Below are positions 38,424-48,757 of a stretch of DNA of 64,000 bases, piece after piece (position 1 is the first letter of the stretch; every line of letters starts with the position of its first letter). Below the pieces are notes generated by a model. The model did no database searches. It was not told the origin of the DNA and worked only from the letters and a program-made list of their open reading frames with translations. The stretch is taken from positions 310,001 to 374,000 of the forward strand of contig SAUG01000048.1 of NCBI GenBank assembly GCA_011316305.1. The letters run 5' to 3'. This DNA is from Rusavskia elegans. Taxonomy: Eukaryota; Ascomycota; Lecanoromycetes; Teloschistales; Teloschistaceae. Position numbers and translations under genes: made by a program.

Positions 38424-39403
38424 CTTTCTTGAAAGGTTTCTATTTAGAATTATATTGAAATTTTATATATATATATATATATATTTCTTTAACGTTATAT
38501 ACGGAAACGATTATTATATTTTATATATAAAAGAATTTTTATAGCTAAAGGTATATAGTTCGTTAGGCATGATTTATAGTACAGTTAATTACTTCTATTT
38601 AACTATTTTCCTTTCTATTCGATTATAAATCCTCTATTATATAAGTATAATTCCGTTATTCGCAGTCTTTAGTCTATCTTTTCTCGACGTTATATATAAC
38701 TATCAGTTTCCAATATTTCCGCTATATCTATCTACTATACTACGAAATAAAGATCTATATCTATCGCTTCGGCTATATTTATTATATAACCTATATCTAA
38801 ACGCTCCGTTAAACTATTAAAGTACTTTTTAGCCTATTTAACTTTAATAAGGTCGCTAGATAGTACGCTAGCTACTACGGCTAGAAGCTTTACCCGGTTA
38901 ACTAAACTAAAAGGAAGTAGAAAGATCGGATAATATATTTTAAAGGCGGTAAAGAAATTTTTTTATTAAAATTAAAATAGCTTATTCTAGCTATAATAAA
39001 ATAGTCGGTAACCGCGTAGATAGATATAGTTATTAAAAATATAGATACTATCGTCAAGTTTAGTTTATAGCTATAGCTATTATAGGAGTATATACGTACG
39101 TAAAGGCTTTTAGTAAATCGTAGTACTTGTAAAGGGCTTATATTACTGGTAAAAGAAAAAAAAGAAAAAGCAATAACTGCGAGGTATACTTATCTATAAA
39201 AATTTCTACGTTAAATTATCGGTAGAAGGATACGTTATATTACTAAGTAAATTTAAATTAAAATTCTTTAGAACCGTTATTTACGTTAATTAAACTAGAG
39301 TATAAATTCTACTACCGTATATTTTATACTAGTATACCAACGCTTAATTTACTTACCGAACCACTGGTTTACCGGATACTAAAACCAAAATAAATTAACT
39401 AAA
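38424..39403 (-). mobile_element. H-family repeat, copy H2, nested in element D
   Basis: A 980-bp copy in inverse orientation to H1 with the same two termini. The 14-bp duplication reads TATATTCTAAATTA at 38410-38423 and TATATCTTAAATTA at 39404-39417. Element A shows the unoccupied site at about 4769-4782 as TATATCCTAAATTA, so each flank lost a different C to T after insertion. The family's shared reading frame lies on the minus strand here at about 38680-39010. A (TA)n run is at 38464-38484. Confidence 0.85.
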
Positions 39404-40432
39404 TATATCTTAAATTAAAAAAGTTTTAGATAGTAGAAAAATAGAAGAATAGCGGTAGTAAACGCTAAAAAGGTAATAATAATAAAGGTAAAAGCGGTAA
39501 AGGAAAGGACGGTAAAGACGATAAATCTAAAAATAATAAATTTAAAAACAATAAATCTAAAGATAAATGTATCGAATCTATAAAATTACTAAATTTTATT
39601 ATAGTAGTATCCTCTCCTACTAACTTTAGCTTTATATTTTCAATTTCTACGGCTTTATCGGCTTTCTTAAATTAAATAGATTCTTTTAATAGTTAGATAT
39701 TCGATAATATCTATAACTATTGTATTATCTTCTAAAGGTAGCTCTTTATTAAATCTAGTATAAAACCTATCTAGAATAAACCTATAACCGGTATCGGTAG
39801 CGCTAATAGCCCCCGACCGATCGCTAAAGGTACTATTATATTTAACTATTTTAAATACCGCTTTATAGAATTTTATAATATTCTTTATATTTCTAGATCC
39901 GGCGCTAACCTTCTAATAATATTATAAATCTGAAAAATAGACGCTAAAGTAATTATTAAATACTATTACTTTAGTTTTAGTTTTAGTACTCCGGATATAA
40001 CGTTAATAATATATATATACGAAGGTCTATTCCTACTAAATATTAATACTATATAGCGCGGCCCTATAAAATCTTTTTCTATTTCTTTTTCTTTTCTATC
40101 TTCGTTTTTATCTTTATTAATACCCGATATAGCTTTAAAGGCCCTCGCTAAAATATCGGTAGAGATAGAAAGTATCTAGTATATCCGGCTTAGATATTTT
40201 AGTAATAAGAATTTAATTAAATTAGCGAATATATCTATAGAAATCGATCTATTTAAAGTCTCTAAATCTAAATCCGATTCTATAAAACTTATATTTTAGA
40301 TAGATAATATAAATAGCTCTATAGTAACTATATCCGCCCCGGTAGCGGCCTTATAAACCTCGTCTACGCTAATCGTATAGGTCCTATTCGAGAAAGTAAG
40401 ATTCTAGTAGAATACTATAGGAGCTAATATAT

Positions 40433-40488
40433 ATACTATTAATCATTCCGATTTTGATTTTAGTCTTTTACGAATCTAACGCTAGAAG
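40433..40488 (-). mobile_element. Truncated SINE, 56 bp, nested in element D
   Basis: The 56 bases match the reverse complement of the 3' end of the SINEs at 45763-46185 and 56702-57127. They are flanked by GCTAATATAT at 40423-40432 and 40489-40498. In element A the site is uninterrupted near 5800. The piece is severely 5'-truncated, as expected of LINE-mediated insertion. Confidence 0.8.
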
Positions 40489-43262
40489 GCTAATATATTC
40501 TTATTTTTCTAGATAATAATACCTAGAAGTATAGTATCTATATAACTAAAATCAAAGACGTTCCCGAAACTTTAGAATACTAGAATTACTTCTGCGCCTA
40601 TAATAAAAAAGTTCTCTTCGTCGTTAAACGTTTTCGTAGCGATAAAAAATTTAGAAACTATATTATATCTAAAAGCTTTACTAGAAAAAGTATTTAATAA
40701 AAGTCTATTATATCTAATAATCTATTATAGAATAGTATTTCCGGACGCTTTAAATAAGTACTAATATATAAAGCCTAGCTTATATTAGTTTATAATAGCT
40801 TTAGTAAAAAATACTAGCCGCTAATTATTAAAACTACTATCTTTCTATACTTCCGGTTATCTAATAGTAAACTAGATATTATTCTATATAAGAAAAAATA
40901 TTATAAACCTCTAGATTTAAGCCGATTCTACGTCCAAGGTTCGGTAGCGTATCTAATATATAGTAAAAAAATTCGAAGATTCTATAATCGGAGCAATAAA
41001 TATACTTTAGTTAGCTACTTTCGTAGTATTATCTATAAGCTATTAAATTTTTAGAATAAAATTATCCGTATTTCTTCCGTAGTTTTTAAAGAAATAGATT
41101 AAAACCTAGATTTATTAGATCTATAAGAACTAGAAGAATCTAAAAATAAATTATAGCCTTCGCGGAAACGGCAGCGTACTAATAGAAGGTATAATTCTAG
41201 AACGTTATAATTATAACCTAGTAACCTTCTATTAATATCTAAATTAATAGCTTTTCTTCGCTAAATTTCTATACTTTACCGAATTCCTTTTAACTATAGT
41301 TAAGTTCTATTACCGGCTTGTCTTTATATTACCGAAGTTAATAATTCGAATTCGGATTCTAATTCCGATAAATTACTACTCTATTTCTAGACTATTATAT
41401 ATCGCCTATAGACCGATCGTACTATCTAATCCTTTATTAAAGTTCTGTATAATTATCCCGAACTCCGAATACTAGATAATTACGATTATTCCTTACTAGA
41501 TTTAATTATAAACGTCGATATATTTATTAGTACTATAGGAAAAGATACTATAGTAGATCCTTCCGAACCCTAGTTATATAAAAAGACTATAGAATTACCT
41601 TATACCGACGAATAACGTAAGGCTATAGAAAAAGAACTAGTATTATTAGAATTAAACGATACTTAGATACTATATAGTATATACTAAGGTATTACTATCT
41701 TCTATAAAATATCTACTGGAAGGTAAATAGATATACAAGATTAAAAGAGACGTCGATAGTAATATTATATTTTTTAAGGCTCGCTAGGTTATTCGTAGTT
41801 TTAAACAGGAAGCCGGTATTAATTTTAATAAAATCTTCGCTTCTATTATTAAACCTATATTATATTCCAACTATTATCGCTATAGCTTCTATCTACGATC
41901 TTAAGCTCGATTAAATAGATATTAAAGTAGCCTTCCTCTACGGTTACGTAGACGAAATTATCTATATATAATATCCTACTGGTTTCGGCGACTCTAATAT
42001 TATATATAAACTCTGGAAGACTTTTGATAACGATATAATTATTATCGGTATCTATATTAATAATATCTTTCTATACAGCGCTAGTCGTTAGAACTTTAAA
42101 AATATTAAAATATATTTAAACGAGCGTTTTTAAATATTAGATTTAGATCCCGTTAGTTTCTACTTCGATATAAAGATTACAAAGAATTAAAAACTCTATA
42201 CTATTTAGTTATATTAAACAATTTATATTAAATAGATTCTATAAGATTATGATTTTACTATTTATAAAAATAATATTTCTATTTTTATAGATTCCGGCCT
42301 TTATTTAAAAACCGCTCCTATTAAATAGAACAATCTTTTACCGATAAAATATTAATATAAGAACGCTATCGGCTCTTTAATATATACTATATTTATAACC
42401 GGCCTTAATATAATTTTCGCTATTTCTATTATTAGTTAATATTTATCTAACTCTATAAACTACTACTGAAATACCGTTCCAAGTATTTTTAAATATCTAT
42501 ATATAATAGATTACTTTATTTTTATCTATAAAAGTAATCTATAGAAGTTTCGGGAGTATACTAACGCTAATTAGGTAGATATCTATAAAATCTATCGTTC
42601 TATTTCTAGGTACGTTTTCGATATTAGATCCGACGCTATTAGCTAATTCTCTAAACGGCAAGCTACTATATTTATATCGACTATTAAAATGGAATTAGAT
42701 AGAGAAACTAAAGCTATTTAAAAAGCTATTTAGTTAAATTATTTTCTAAATTAGTAATTGATTAATAAATAGGATCTGAATACTACTATAAATATAGTAG
42801 TTTTCTATAGTAATAACTAGGGCGCTATTATTTTTACTAAAAACCTTTAGTTCTACAGTTATATTAAATATATAGATATTTATATTTAGTTTCTAGAGGA
42901 AAAGATCACTAATAAAACTATAGACTTTTAGTATATTCTAATAGAATAAATAGTTATCAATAGACTTACTAAAACTTTAGATAAAAGTAAATTTATAGCT
43001 TTCTATATAGTATTCAGATTCGAAGACCTAAAAACGCTTTAATCTTTAAATAATACTAGTAATAATTTATTCAAATAAAGATTTTTCTAATAATAATTTC
43101 CCCCGGAATATAATTGAATCCGAGTTAATACCGATTACTATATACCTATTAGTATTATTTTCGGAAAATATAATATTTATTCTAAGAAATAGTTAAATCT
43201 TTAAATAACTTTAGATTCTATAGATCTATCTATATAATATCTATATAGTTTTTAAATTACTA

Positions 43263-44062
43263 CCTTAGAGGCACTAGTAAATATATAGATCTTTTATTAA
43301 CATTTTATTAACATCTTGATTACGTAAAACGAGCTGATAGTTTAGATAATCCAACAATTATCAATTTTATAGAGTATATAGTTACTTTAGATTAGAAATT
43401 ACCTTTAACTTCTCGCTTTTTATTAACAAAATATTAATAAATAGTCAACTTCCTGCTAACAAAGAGCTAACAAAGAGTCAACAAAACACTACTATACTAA
43501 AATATTAAAAGAAATCGATCTATCGACTTCGAGTTCGATTAGATTTAGTTAGCGCAGCAATCTAGATCCTTTAATCGGAATCGAGATATCGATTATATTA
43601 CTGTCTAGAAATTAGTTTGAAAATTTGGAAAAAAGGACTTTCGAAGGATTCGAATACTGAATCGACGCTAGGCTTAATTAGGAAATCTCTAATTTACTAG
43701 AAGAGACAATCTAAATTATAGATTTTAACTACTATACTAAAGTTTCAGATTCTAGAATCTAAGACTAAATCGTATATATTCTATAGATTTAATAGAATTA
43801 ATATTCTAAATAACTTTTTGCTAATACTTTGTTAGCACTTTGTTATTACTTTGTTAACAGTTTATTAGTAATAATATAAAGCTCGTTCGAACTATCCGTT
43901 TTTAGCTAGATTAATTGTTAGCGTTGATATATCTTTAATATCTTATCGACTAAAAGTTCTAATTGATTATTTATTTATTTAATATTAGCAAATTGTCGAA
44001 TTTAATGTCCGTAATAATTTAATGTCAACTAATTGTCTGAAAATATATAAGTGCCTCTAAGG
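43263..44062. mobile_element. TIR element E (MITE-like), TA duplication, nested in element D
   Basis: An 800-bp element with perfect 13-bp terminal inverted repeats, CCTTAGAGGCACT and AGTGCCTCTAAGG, flanked by TA at 43261-43262 and 44063-44064. Element A gives the empty site near 8670. Unlike its surroundings it keeps CpA and TpG throughout. Inverted clusters of GCTAACAAAG-type words occur near 43454-43480 and 43819-43860. A B-box-like GGATTCGAATACTG (43647-43660) matches element F on the opposite strand. No transposase is encoded, so it must have been mobilised in trans. The TA duplication fits the Tc1/mariner/pogo group, but the family is not certain. Confidence 0.85.
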
Positions 44063-44524
44063 TATACCTTTTATATACTTTTCGGTAGTATATTTAATTA
44101 AAATCCGTATATAGTAATCTATACTCGGATTTATTTCTCTATTTTAGTAATAAAATACTAAAAAGATACTTTTAGCCTATATTCTACGAAATTCCATATT
44201 AGATTTAATATATTAACAAGTTTTTCCATCAGTAAACGTATTTAAACTGTCTAGTAGACTATTCGGGCTCTATATAAAGCTTTTTAGAGCTAGTACGTAG
44301 CTATAGACCAGCTAGCGCCCTAGCCGCTAGCCGCCCGCTACTTATTTTCGCCCGCTATCTACTACTACTATATTTTCGAATATACTTTTACTAATTCTAT
44401 ACCGTCTAATATATAGCTATAACTATTCGATTTTCTATATTCTATTTTTCTATTTGATACTATTTATAGCTTTTATAGATTTAGATAATCTTCGAACATT
44501 TAATTTAATCTTCCGTATTTTAAT

Positions 44525-45265
44525 AAGCTCGATCTATATATATATATATCGAAGTATTTAATAAACTTTTCGATAACACTATAATAATAATCCATTCTAT
44601 TTCTATTCTCGGGTACTATTTTATTAAAGTTATAAATCTAAACGCTATTAGATAAAAAATAAAATTAATTATTTTCGATATCGCGATATCTTTAGCCGTC
44701 TATAGCTATTTAGCGATAATATATAAATATATATCGGAATTTTCGCTATCTAGCTATATCGCTAAATCAACTATAAGATTCTATAGAAACTCTAGAAATA
44801 GTATTATTTTAACGCCGTAATTATTAATAATCCGAAAATATTGATTAATACTCGAAGCTATAGTAAATACTTCTATATCTAGAAATATCTAGGCGATATA
44901 ACTTTTAGCGTATTTATAAAAGTTAAAAATATTCTAATAGATATTTAGTATATATTCTTTTAGTCAATTAAAAAAAATTTAAAATCTATATCTTTTAGTA
45001 TTTCGGCGGTATTAATAATTACGAATAATATCTATAATCTACTACTAGATAGGTATTTTCGATCGCCGAAGTTTTAAATACGTCTTTTTAATCGGGCGAT
45101 ATCCGATTTACCTTAAATACTTTGAATATATTTTTATAATAAACTATTATCTATACCAATACTCTGGTAGATATAGTACTATTATAGAAGGTTTAAAATA
45201 CTATAAAAGCTATAGAAATTCTATTATCTTTTATCTAGATTTTTGTTTATACAAATAATATACCC
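44525..45265 (+). pseudogene. Second ORF relic of element D
   Basis: Counterpart of 9097-9840 in element A. The frame is recognisable at the protein level (for example N-R-x-I/D-I near 44690 and N-N-P-K near 44840) but contains small deletions near 44570 and is RIP-mutated. Confidence 0.55.
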
Positions 45266-45451
45266 AGATCTATTATAGAAATCATATTCTTTTATTATAT
45301 TTTCCTCGTAATATATATCTATTATAGAAGTTCTTTAAACTTTACTTTTGTCGCTATATAAATTTCTTTTCCTATAGATTTTTAGCGAGTATACAGCGAG
45401 TTTATTTAATTTTACCTTTCGTATATAAATGGTATATTATTCGTATAAAAG

Positions 45452-45627
45452 TATTAGAAGTACGTATTATATATAATAGCTATACTAAGGCGCTAAAAGC
45501 GCTAGTAACGATTAGACCTAGTAGTTTTAGGCGCCAAGGCCCTGCCACCTCCTTTTTATATATTTAGTTCAGGCGACAGCCCGTTTTAGTAAATTAAACT
45601 TGATGTTTCATATATATAATTTCATTA
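45452..45627 (+). repeat. 3' LTR of element D
   Basis: 176 bp. The inner end, TATTAGAAGTACG, is RIP-converted. The outer end keeps TpG and CpA (TTGATGTTTCATATATATAA). Confidence 0.93.
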
Positions 45628-45762
45628 TTATTAGCTATATAATAGCCTTTGCCCTTTATATATAATTTACTATAGTAGTAAAGTAATTATAGTTTGAGAT
45701 TTCGAGATATAAATGGAGGATATACTAAATATCTGGATACTAAATTACTAACGCTAGATATT

Positions 45763-46185
45763 GGCCTGGTGGCGCAGTGGTAACGCTGCGTGACTTGGAG
45801 GCCTAACGGATCCGCGCTCTATCTCGGAGTTAGCGGAGTTAATCCAGCGGGTCGGGGGTTCGAATTCCTCGAAGGCCAACCTAATACTTGAGTTTTTTCT
45901 ATCGACTAAGTCGATTTTTATAGAGTTTAAAATATAGAAAGACTAGATAGTAGATCGTCTCGGCCTAGCCCGATCGATCGAACTTAATTAAATTAATTAA
46001 TAAGGTTAAATAGATTACGGTTTTACTCTAGGTTTTAGTCCAGATCTAGCTCCTTCGGGAATCCTTAATTCGAGTTCTCGGTAAAATACTTGAATACTAA
46101 ATAATTACGTAATCTGATCGGTTTAACGCCTCTAGCGTTAGAATCGTAAAAGACTAAAATCAAAATCCGAATGATTAATCGTATA
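45763..46185 (+). mobile_element. tRNA-derived SINE, full copy
   Basis: A 423-bp element flanked by a perfect 14-bp duplication, TAACGCTAGATATT, at 45749-45762 and 46186-46199. The first 116 bases are tRNA-like: GGCCT at the start pairs with AGGCC at 45873-45877, an A box TGGCGCAGTGG lies at 45770-45780, and a B box GGTTCGAATTCC at 45857-45868. These make an internal RNA polymerase III promoter. The tail region of about 300 bp is shared with 56702-57127 and has no coding potential. RIP is light compared with adjacent element D. The head is longer than a normal tRNA, perhaps through an intron or long variable arm. Confidence 0.88.
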
Positions 46186-46250
46186 TAACGCTAGATATTA
46201 TTATCGAACTCTATTTAAAAAATAAAAAGGCGATAAACTATCTATAATAT

Positions 46251-47182
46251 TATTTATTTAGTTAATTTGTTTTGATTTTGGTACCCGGTAAACTAGTAGT
46301 TCGATAAGCAAATCAAGCGTTAGTATACCAGTATTAAAAATACGATAGCAGATTTTATACTCCAGTTTAGTTAATATAAATAACGGTTTTTTCTATAGAA
46401 TTTTATTTTAAATATACTTAGTAATATAACGTATTCTTCTACCGATAAAAAAACTAACGTAGGAGTTTTTATAGATAAATATACTTTATAGTTATCGCTT
46501 TTACTTTTTATACTAGTAATATAAATTCTATAATATCTAAAATCCCTTGTATATATATATATTCCCGTAATAGCTATATCGTAGCTAAACCAGAAAGTAG
46601 TATCTTTCTATATCTATAATAACTATCTCTACCCGCGCGATCGTCGACTACTTTATTATAGCTAGAGTAAACTATTTCGGCTTCGACCTAGATCTCTTTT
46701 TTACCGCCTTTAAAACGCGCTATCCGACTTCTCTACCGTCTTTTAATTTAATCGATCGGGTAAAACTTCTAGCTATAGTAGCTGGTATACTAGCTAGTAA
46801 TTCTATAGCTAGCGATCTTTTTAAAGCTATATAGATTAAAAAGTACTTTGATAGTTTAGCGGAATATTTAGGTATAGGTTATATAATAAGTATAGACGAA
46901 ACGACGACTATTTATAATTACTTTATATTATAGTAGGTAGATATAACGGAAATATCAGATACTTATAATTATTTATAACGTCGAAAAAAGAATAGTAGAG
47001 GATTCGTAATCGAATAAAGAAAGAACTAATTAACTACGTTATAAATCTTGCCTAACGAATATATCTTAAGCTATAAAGATTTCTTTATACGTAAATATAA
47101 TAATCGTTACCGTATATAACGTTATTAATATATATATATTTACAAACTCAATATAATTCCAAATAGGAATTTTCTAGAAAAA
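46251..47182 (+). mobile_element. H-family repeat, copy H3
   Basis: Same orientation as H1, with an 11-bp duplication, ATCTATAATAT, at 46240-46250 and 47183-47193. The first end carries an extra TATTTA before TTTAG, which looks like a variable (TTTA/TAAA)n terminus. The shared frame is at about 46660-46990. H3 starts only about 50 bp after the SINE duplication. Confidence 0.78.
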
Positions 47183-47287
47183 ATCTATAATATAATAGAA
47201 ATAATTCTTCTAGTCTTTCGATAAAAGAAAGAAACAATCTATTTTAATTAAATTTATTCACCATTTATTCAGAGTAAAATAATATTA

Positions 47288-47361
47288 TTTAGATATTTTG
47301 TTTTGGTTTTGGTACCCGGTGAACCAATGGTTCGGTGAACAAATCAAACGTTGGTATACCG
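47288..47361 (+). mobile_element. H-family terminal fragment H4
   Basis: The first 74 bases of the H family, with GGTACCCGGTGAACCAATGG preserved, then unrelated sequence. RIP is light. No duplication could be identified. Confidence 0.65.
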
Positions 47362-48090
47362 GTAAAAATAGTATTATAAAAAAGGTTTAATGAGTATATT
47401 TATTTTATTCTTATTAATGTCAAAGTATATTCATTTTAAAGTTTTATTTAATACTATTTTTGAGATCCGAACCAAAGATAAATATTATACGGAATTAAAA
47501 TACTTTTTTATTCTTTGATTAAACTCGTTTCTAGTTATTTAAATTCCATTTAAAAAGCTACTATATATAAAAATATTCGCGTATATCGATTATTAATCTA
47601 ATCCTTTTTTTTCTATTACTAAAAGACGAGTATATTTTACCCTATTACTACAAAACTTCAAAGTTAATAATTTTCCGCTATTTGAATATAGATATTACAA
47701 TTATTAAATATAATATTGGAATTCGAACGAGAAAAGTCTTGACACCTCCGATTTCTTAGAAAAAAAATCTATATTTAAAAAAAGCTTATCGTTCTCGATT
47801 CGAACTAGTCTCGCCCTATTCGGCCTAGCGCAGGAGGTTGTTACAGGGGTTAGAGATAGTTATTTAAAAACTACAGTAACGTGACCGAATATTAAAACTC
47901 GATTTTTTAGTGGAAGATTCTTCTATATAGAATAACTTTTGCGCCAAATACTATAATTGGCTACTTTTTAATTCAGTTTAAAGCGTTCGTTTGGCGCTAT
48001 AGAAAAATCCATTTTATATATAAATCTAACTAATAGGCGTTAGAAATTCAGGCCTGTAAAAAGCTATTACCTATATTGCGACCGTATGGG
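47362..48090. other. Less-mutated AT-rich segment, no gene recognised
   Basis: From about 47700 onward CpA and TpG are retained (for example CGCAGGAGGTTGTTACAGGG near 47830). The segment is therefore not a heavily RIP-mutated repeat. No long frame, tRNA or terminal repeat is visible. Confidence 0.45.
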
Positions 48091-48427
48091 CCTGGACAGC
48101 CCTACTAGCTCTACTAGGCCAGCGCCAAGCTTTACCTAAATCCAGTACCTGTAACTTCCGACTGCATGCACGCAATGCGCAGCTGACGTTATAGGCCAAA
48201 ATTTATATAAATTGAAAAGCTTATTTAGAGCTTTCGAACGATACAAAAATAATCAAATTCTGGCGAATAGAAGTTGAGTAATTAGATATTTAAAATAGGA
48301 TTATTAGTAATACTCCTGACAGCCCTACCAGCCCTACTAGGCCGGCGCCAAGCCTTACCTAAATCCAGCGCCTCCAACTTTCTACTATATATATACAATA
48401 TATATCTAACTTTATAGGTTAAAATTC
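48091..48427 (+). repeat. Pair of about 115-bp direct repeats
   Basis: Copy 1 at 48091-48206 and copy 2 at 48313-48427 share GACAGCCCTAC, CTACTAGGCC and TTACCTAAATCCAG, with a spacer of about 107 bases. Copy 1 keeps TGCATGCACGCAATGCGC near 48163. The same part of copy 2 has become TATATATATACAATATAT, so the second copy is far more RIP-converted. They might be remains of a small LTR-like element or a local duplication. Confidence 0.75.
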
Positions 48428-48671
48428 GAGCTAATTAAAGATATAAACTAAAGCTGTGAGACCTTATAGTAAATAGTTAACTATTTATTAATAGCTGTAA
48501 AAAATTCGATATTTATAAAAAAATCCATTTAAAAATTTAATTAACTAGTTTAACTAACAGAATATATTCGATCTAATTAATATAAAGAATTATATTAAAA
48601 TATAGTTATCTTCTAAATAGAAATTATTATTTTAATATAAAAATTGGCTTCGAAAATCGGATTTTAAAACG
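48428..48671. other. Decayed DNA, nothing recognised
   Basis: AT-rich sequence with no readable frame or repeat partner in the window. Confidence 0.4.
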
Positions 48672-48757
48672 AGTCCGGAAGCTATTTAGGCTCGATATTA
48701 ATCTACGAAGCGAGATACGAGCGAGTAGATTATATCGGGTCTAAATAGCGACGGGCT
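48672..48757. repeat. Imperfect inverted repeat (stem-loop), arms about 26-35 bp
   Basis: Left arm GCTATTTAGGCTCGATATTA continues to 48706. Right arm is GTAGATTATATCGGGTCTAA, continuing to 48749. The core arms at 48681-48706 and 48725-48749 pair at nearly every position, with an 18-base loop. Weaker pairing extends outward to CCGG and CCCG. It could be a transposon terminus, a transcribed hairpin or a rearrangement scar. Confidence 0.75.

Larger units (their letters stand above)
37207..43110 (+). pseudogene. copia gag-pol polyprotein relic (element D), interrupted
   Basis: Colinear with 3540-8515 of element A. The gag knuckle near 38358-38400 again has Tyr codons at the metal-ligand positions. 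H2 is inserted just after it. Integrase is broken by the SINE fragment at 40433-40488. In reverse transcriptase the L-D-x-x-D-I-K motif is near 41900. About 100 bp are then missing around 42027, so the sequence jumps from the K-x-F segment to the stretch just before Y-I-N-N-I at about 42050. RNase H is near 42810-43060. The deletion and insertions would inactivate it even without the RIP-type stops. Confidence 0.85.
36258..45627 (+). mobile_element. Ty1/copia-type LTR retrotransposon D, with nested insertions
   Basis: Third member of the A/C family. LTRs of 176 bp lie at 36258-36433 and 45452-45627, with a perfect TTATT duplication at 36253-36257 and 45628-45632. Compared with A it carries H2 (38424-39403) in gag, a 56-bp SINE piece in integrase (40433-40488) and TIR element E (43263-44062) downstream of pol. 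It has lost about 100 bp of reverse transcriptase near 42027. Without insertions it would be about 7.5 kb. LTR differences from A and C (for example GACAGCCC in place of GAAAGCC) suggest a separate subfamily or older insertion. Confidence 0.94.

Noticed and set aside
38464..38484. (TA)n run as a regulatory or origin element
   Set aside because: TA runs are everywhere in RIP-mutated DNA and this one lies inside H2.
38424..39403. hAT-type insertion with an 8-bp duplication
   Set aside because: An 8-bp match is visible at first sight, but with the empty site from element A the duplication extends to 14 bp with two RIP differences.
45763..45878. A functional host tRNA gene
   Set aside because: It has both promoter boxes but is too long, recurs at 56702 with the same 300-bp tail, and is bounded by target duplications, so it is the SINE head.
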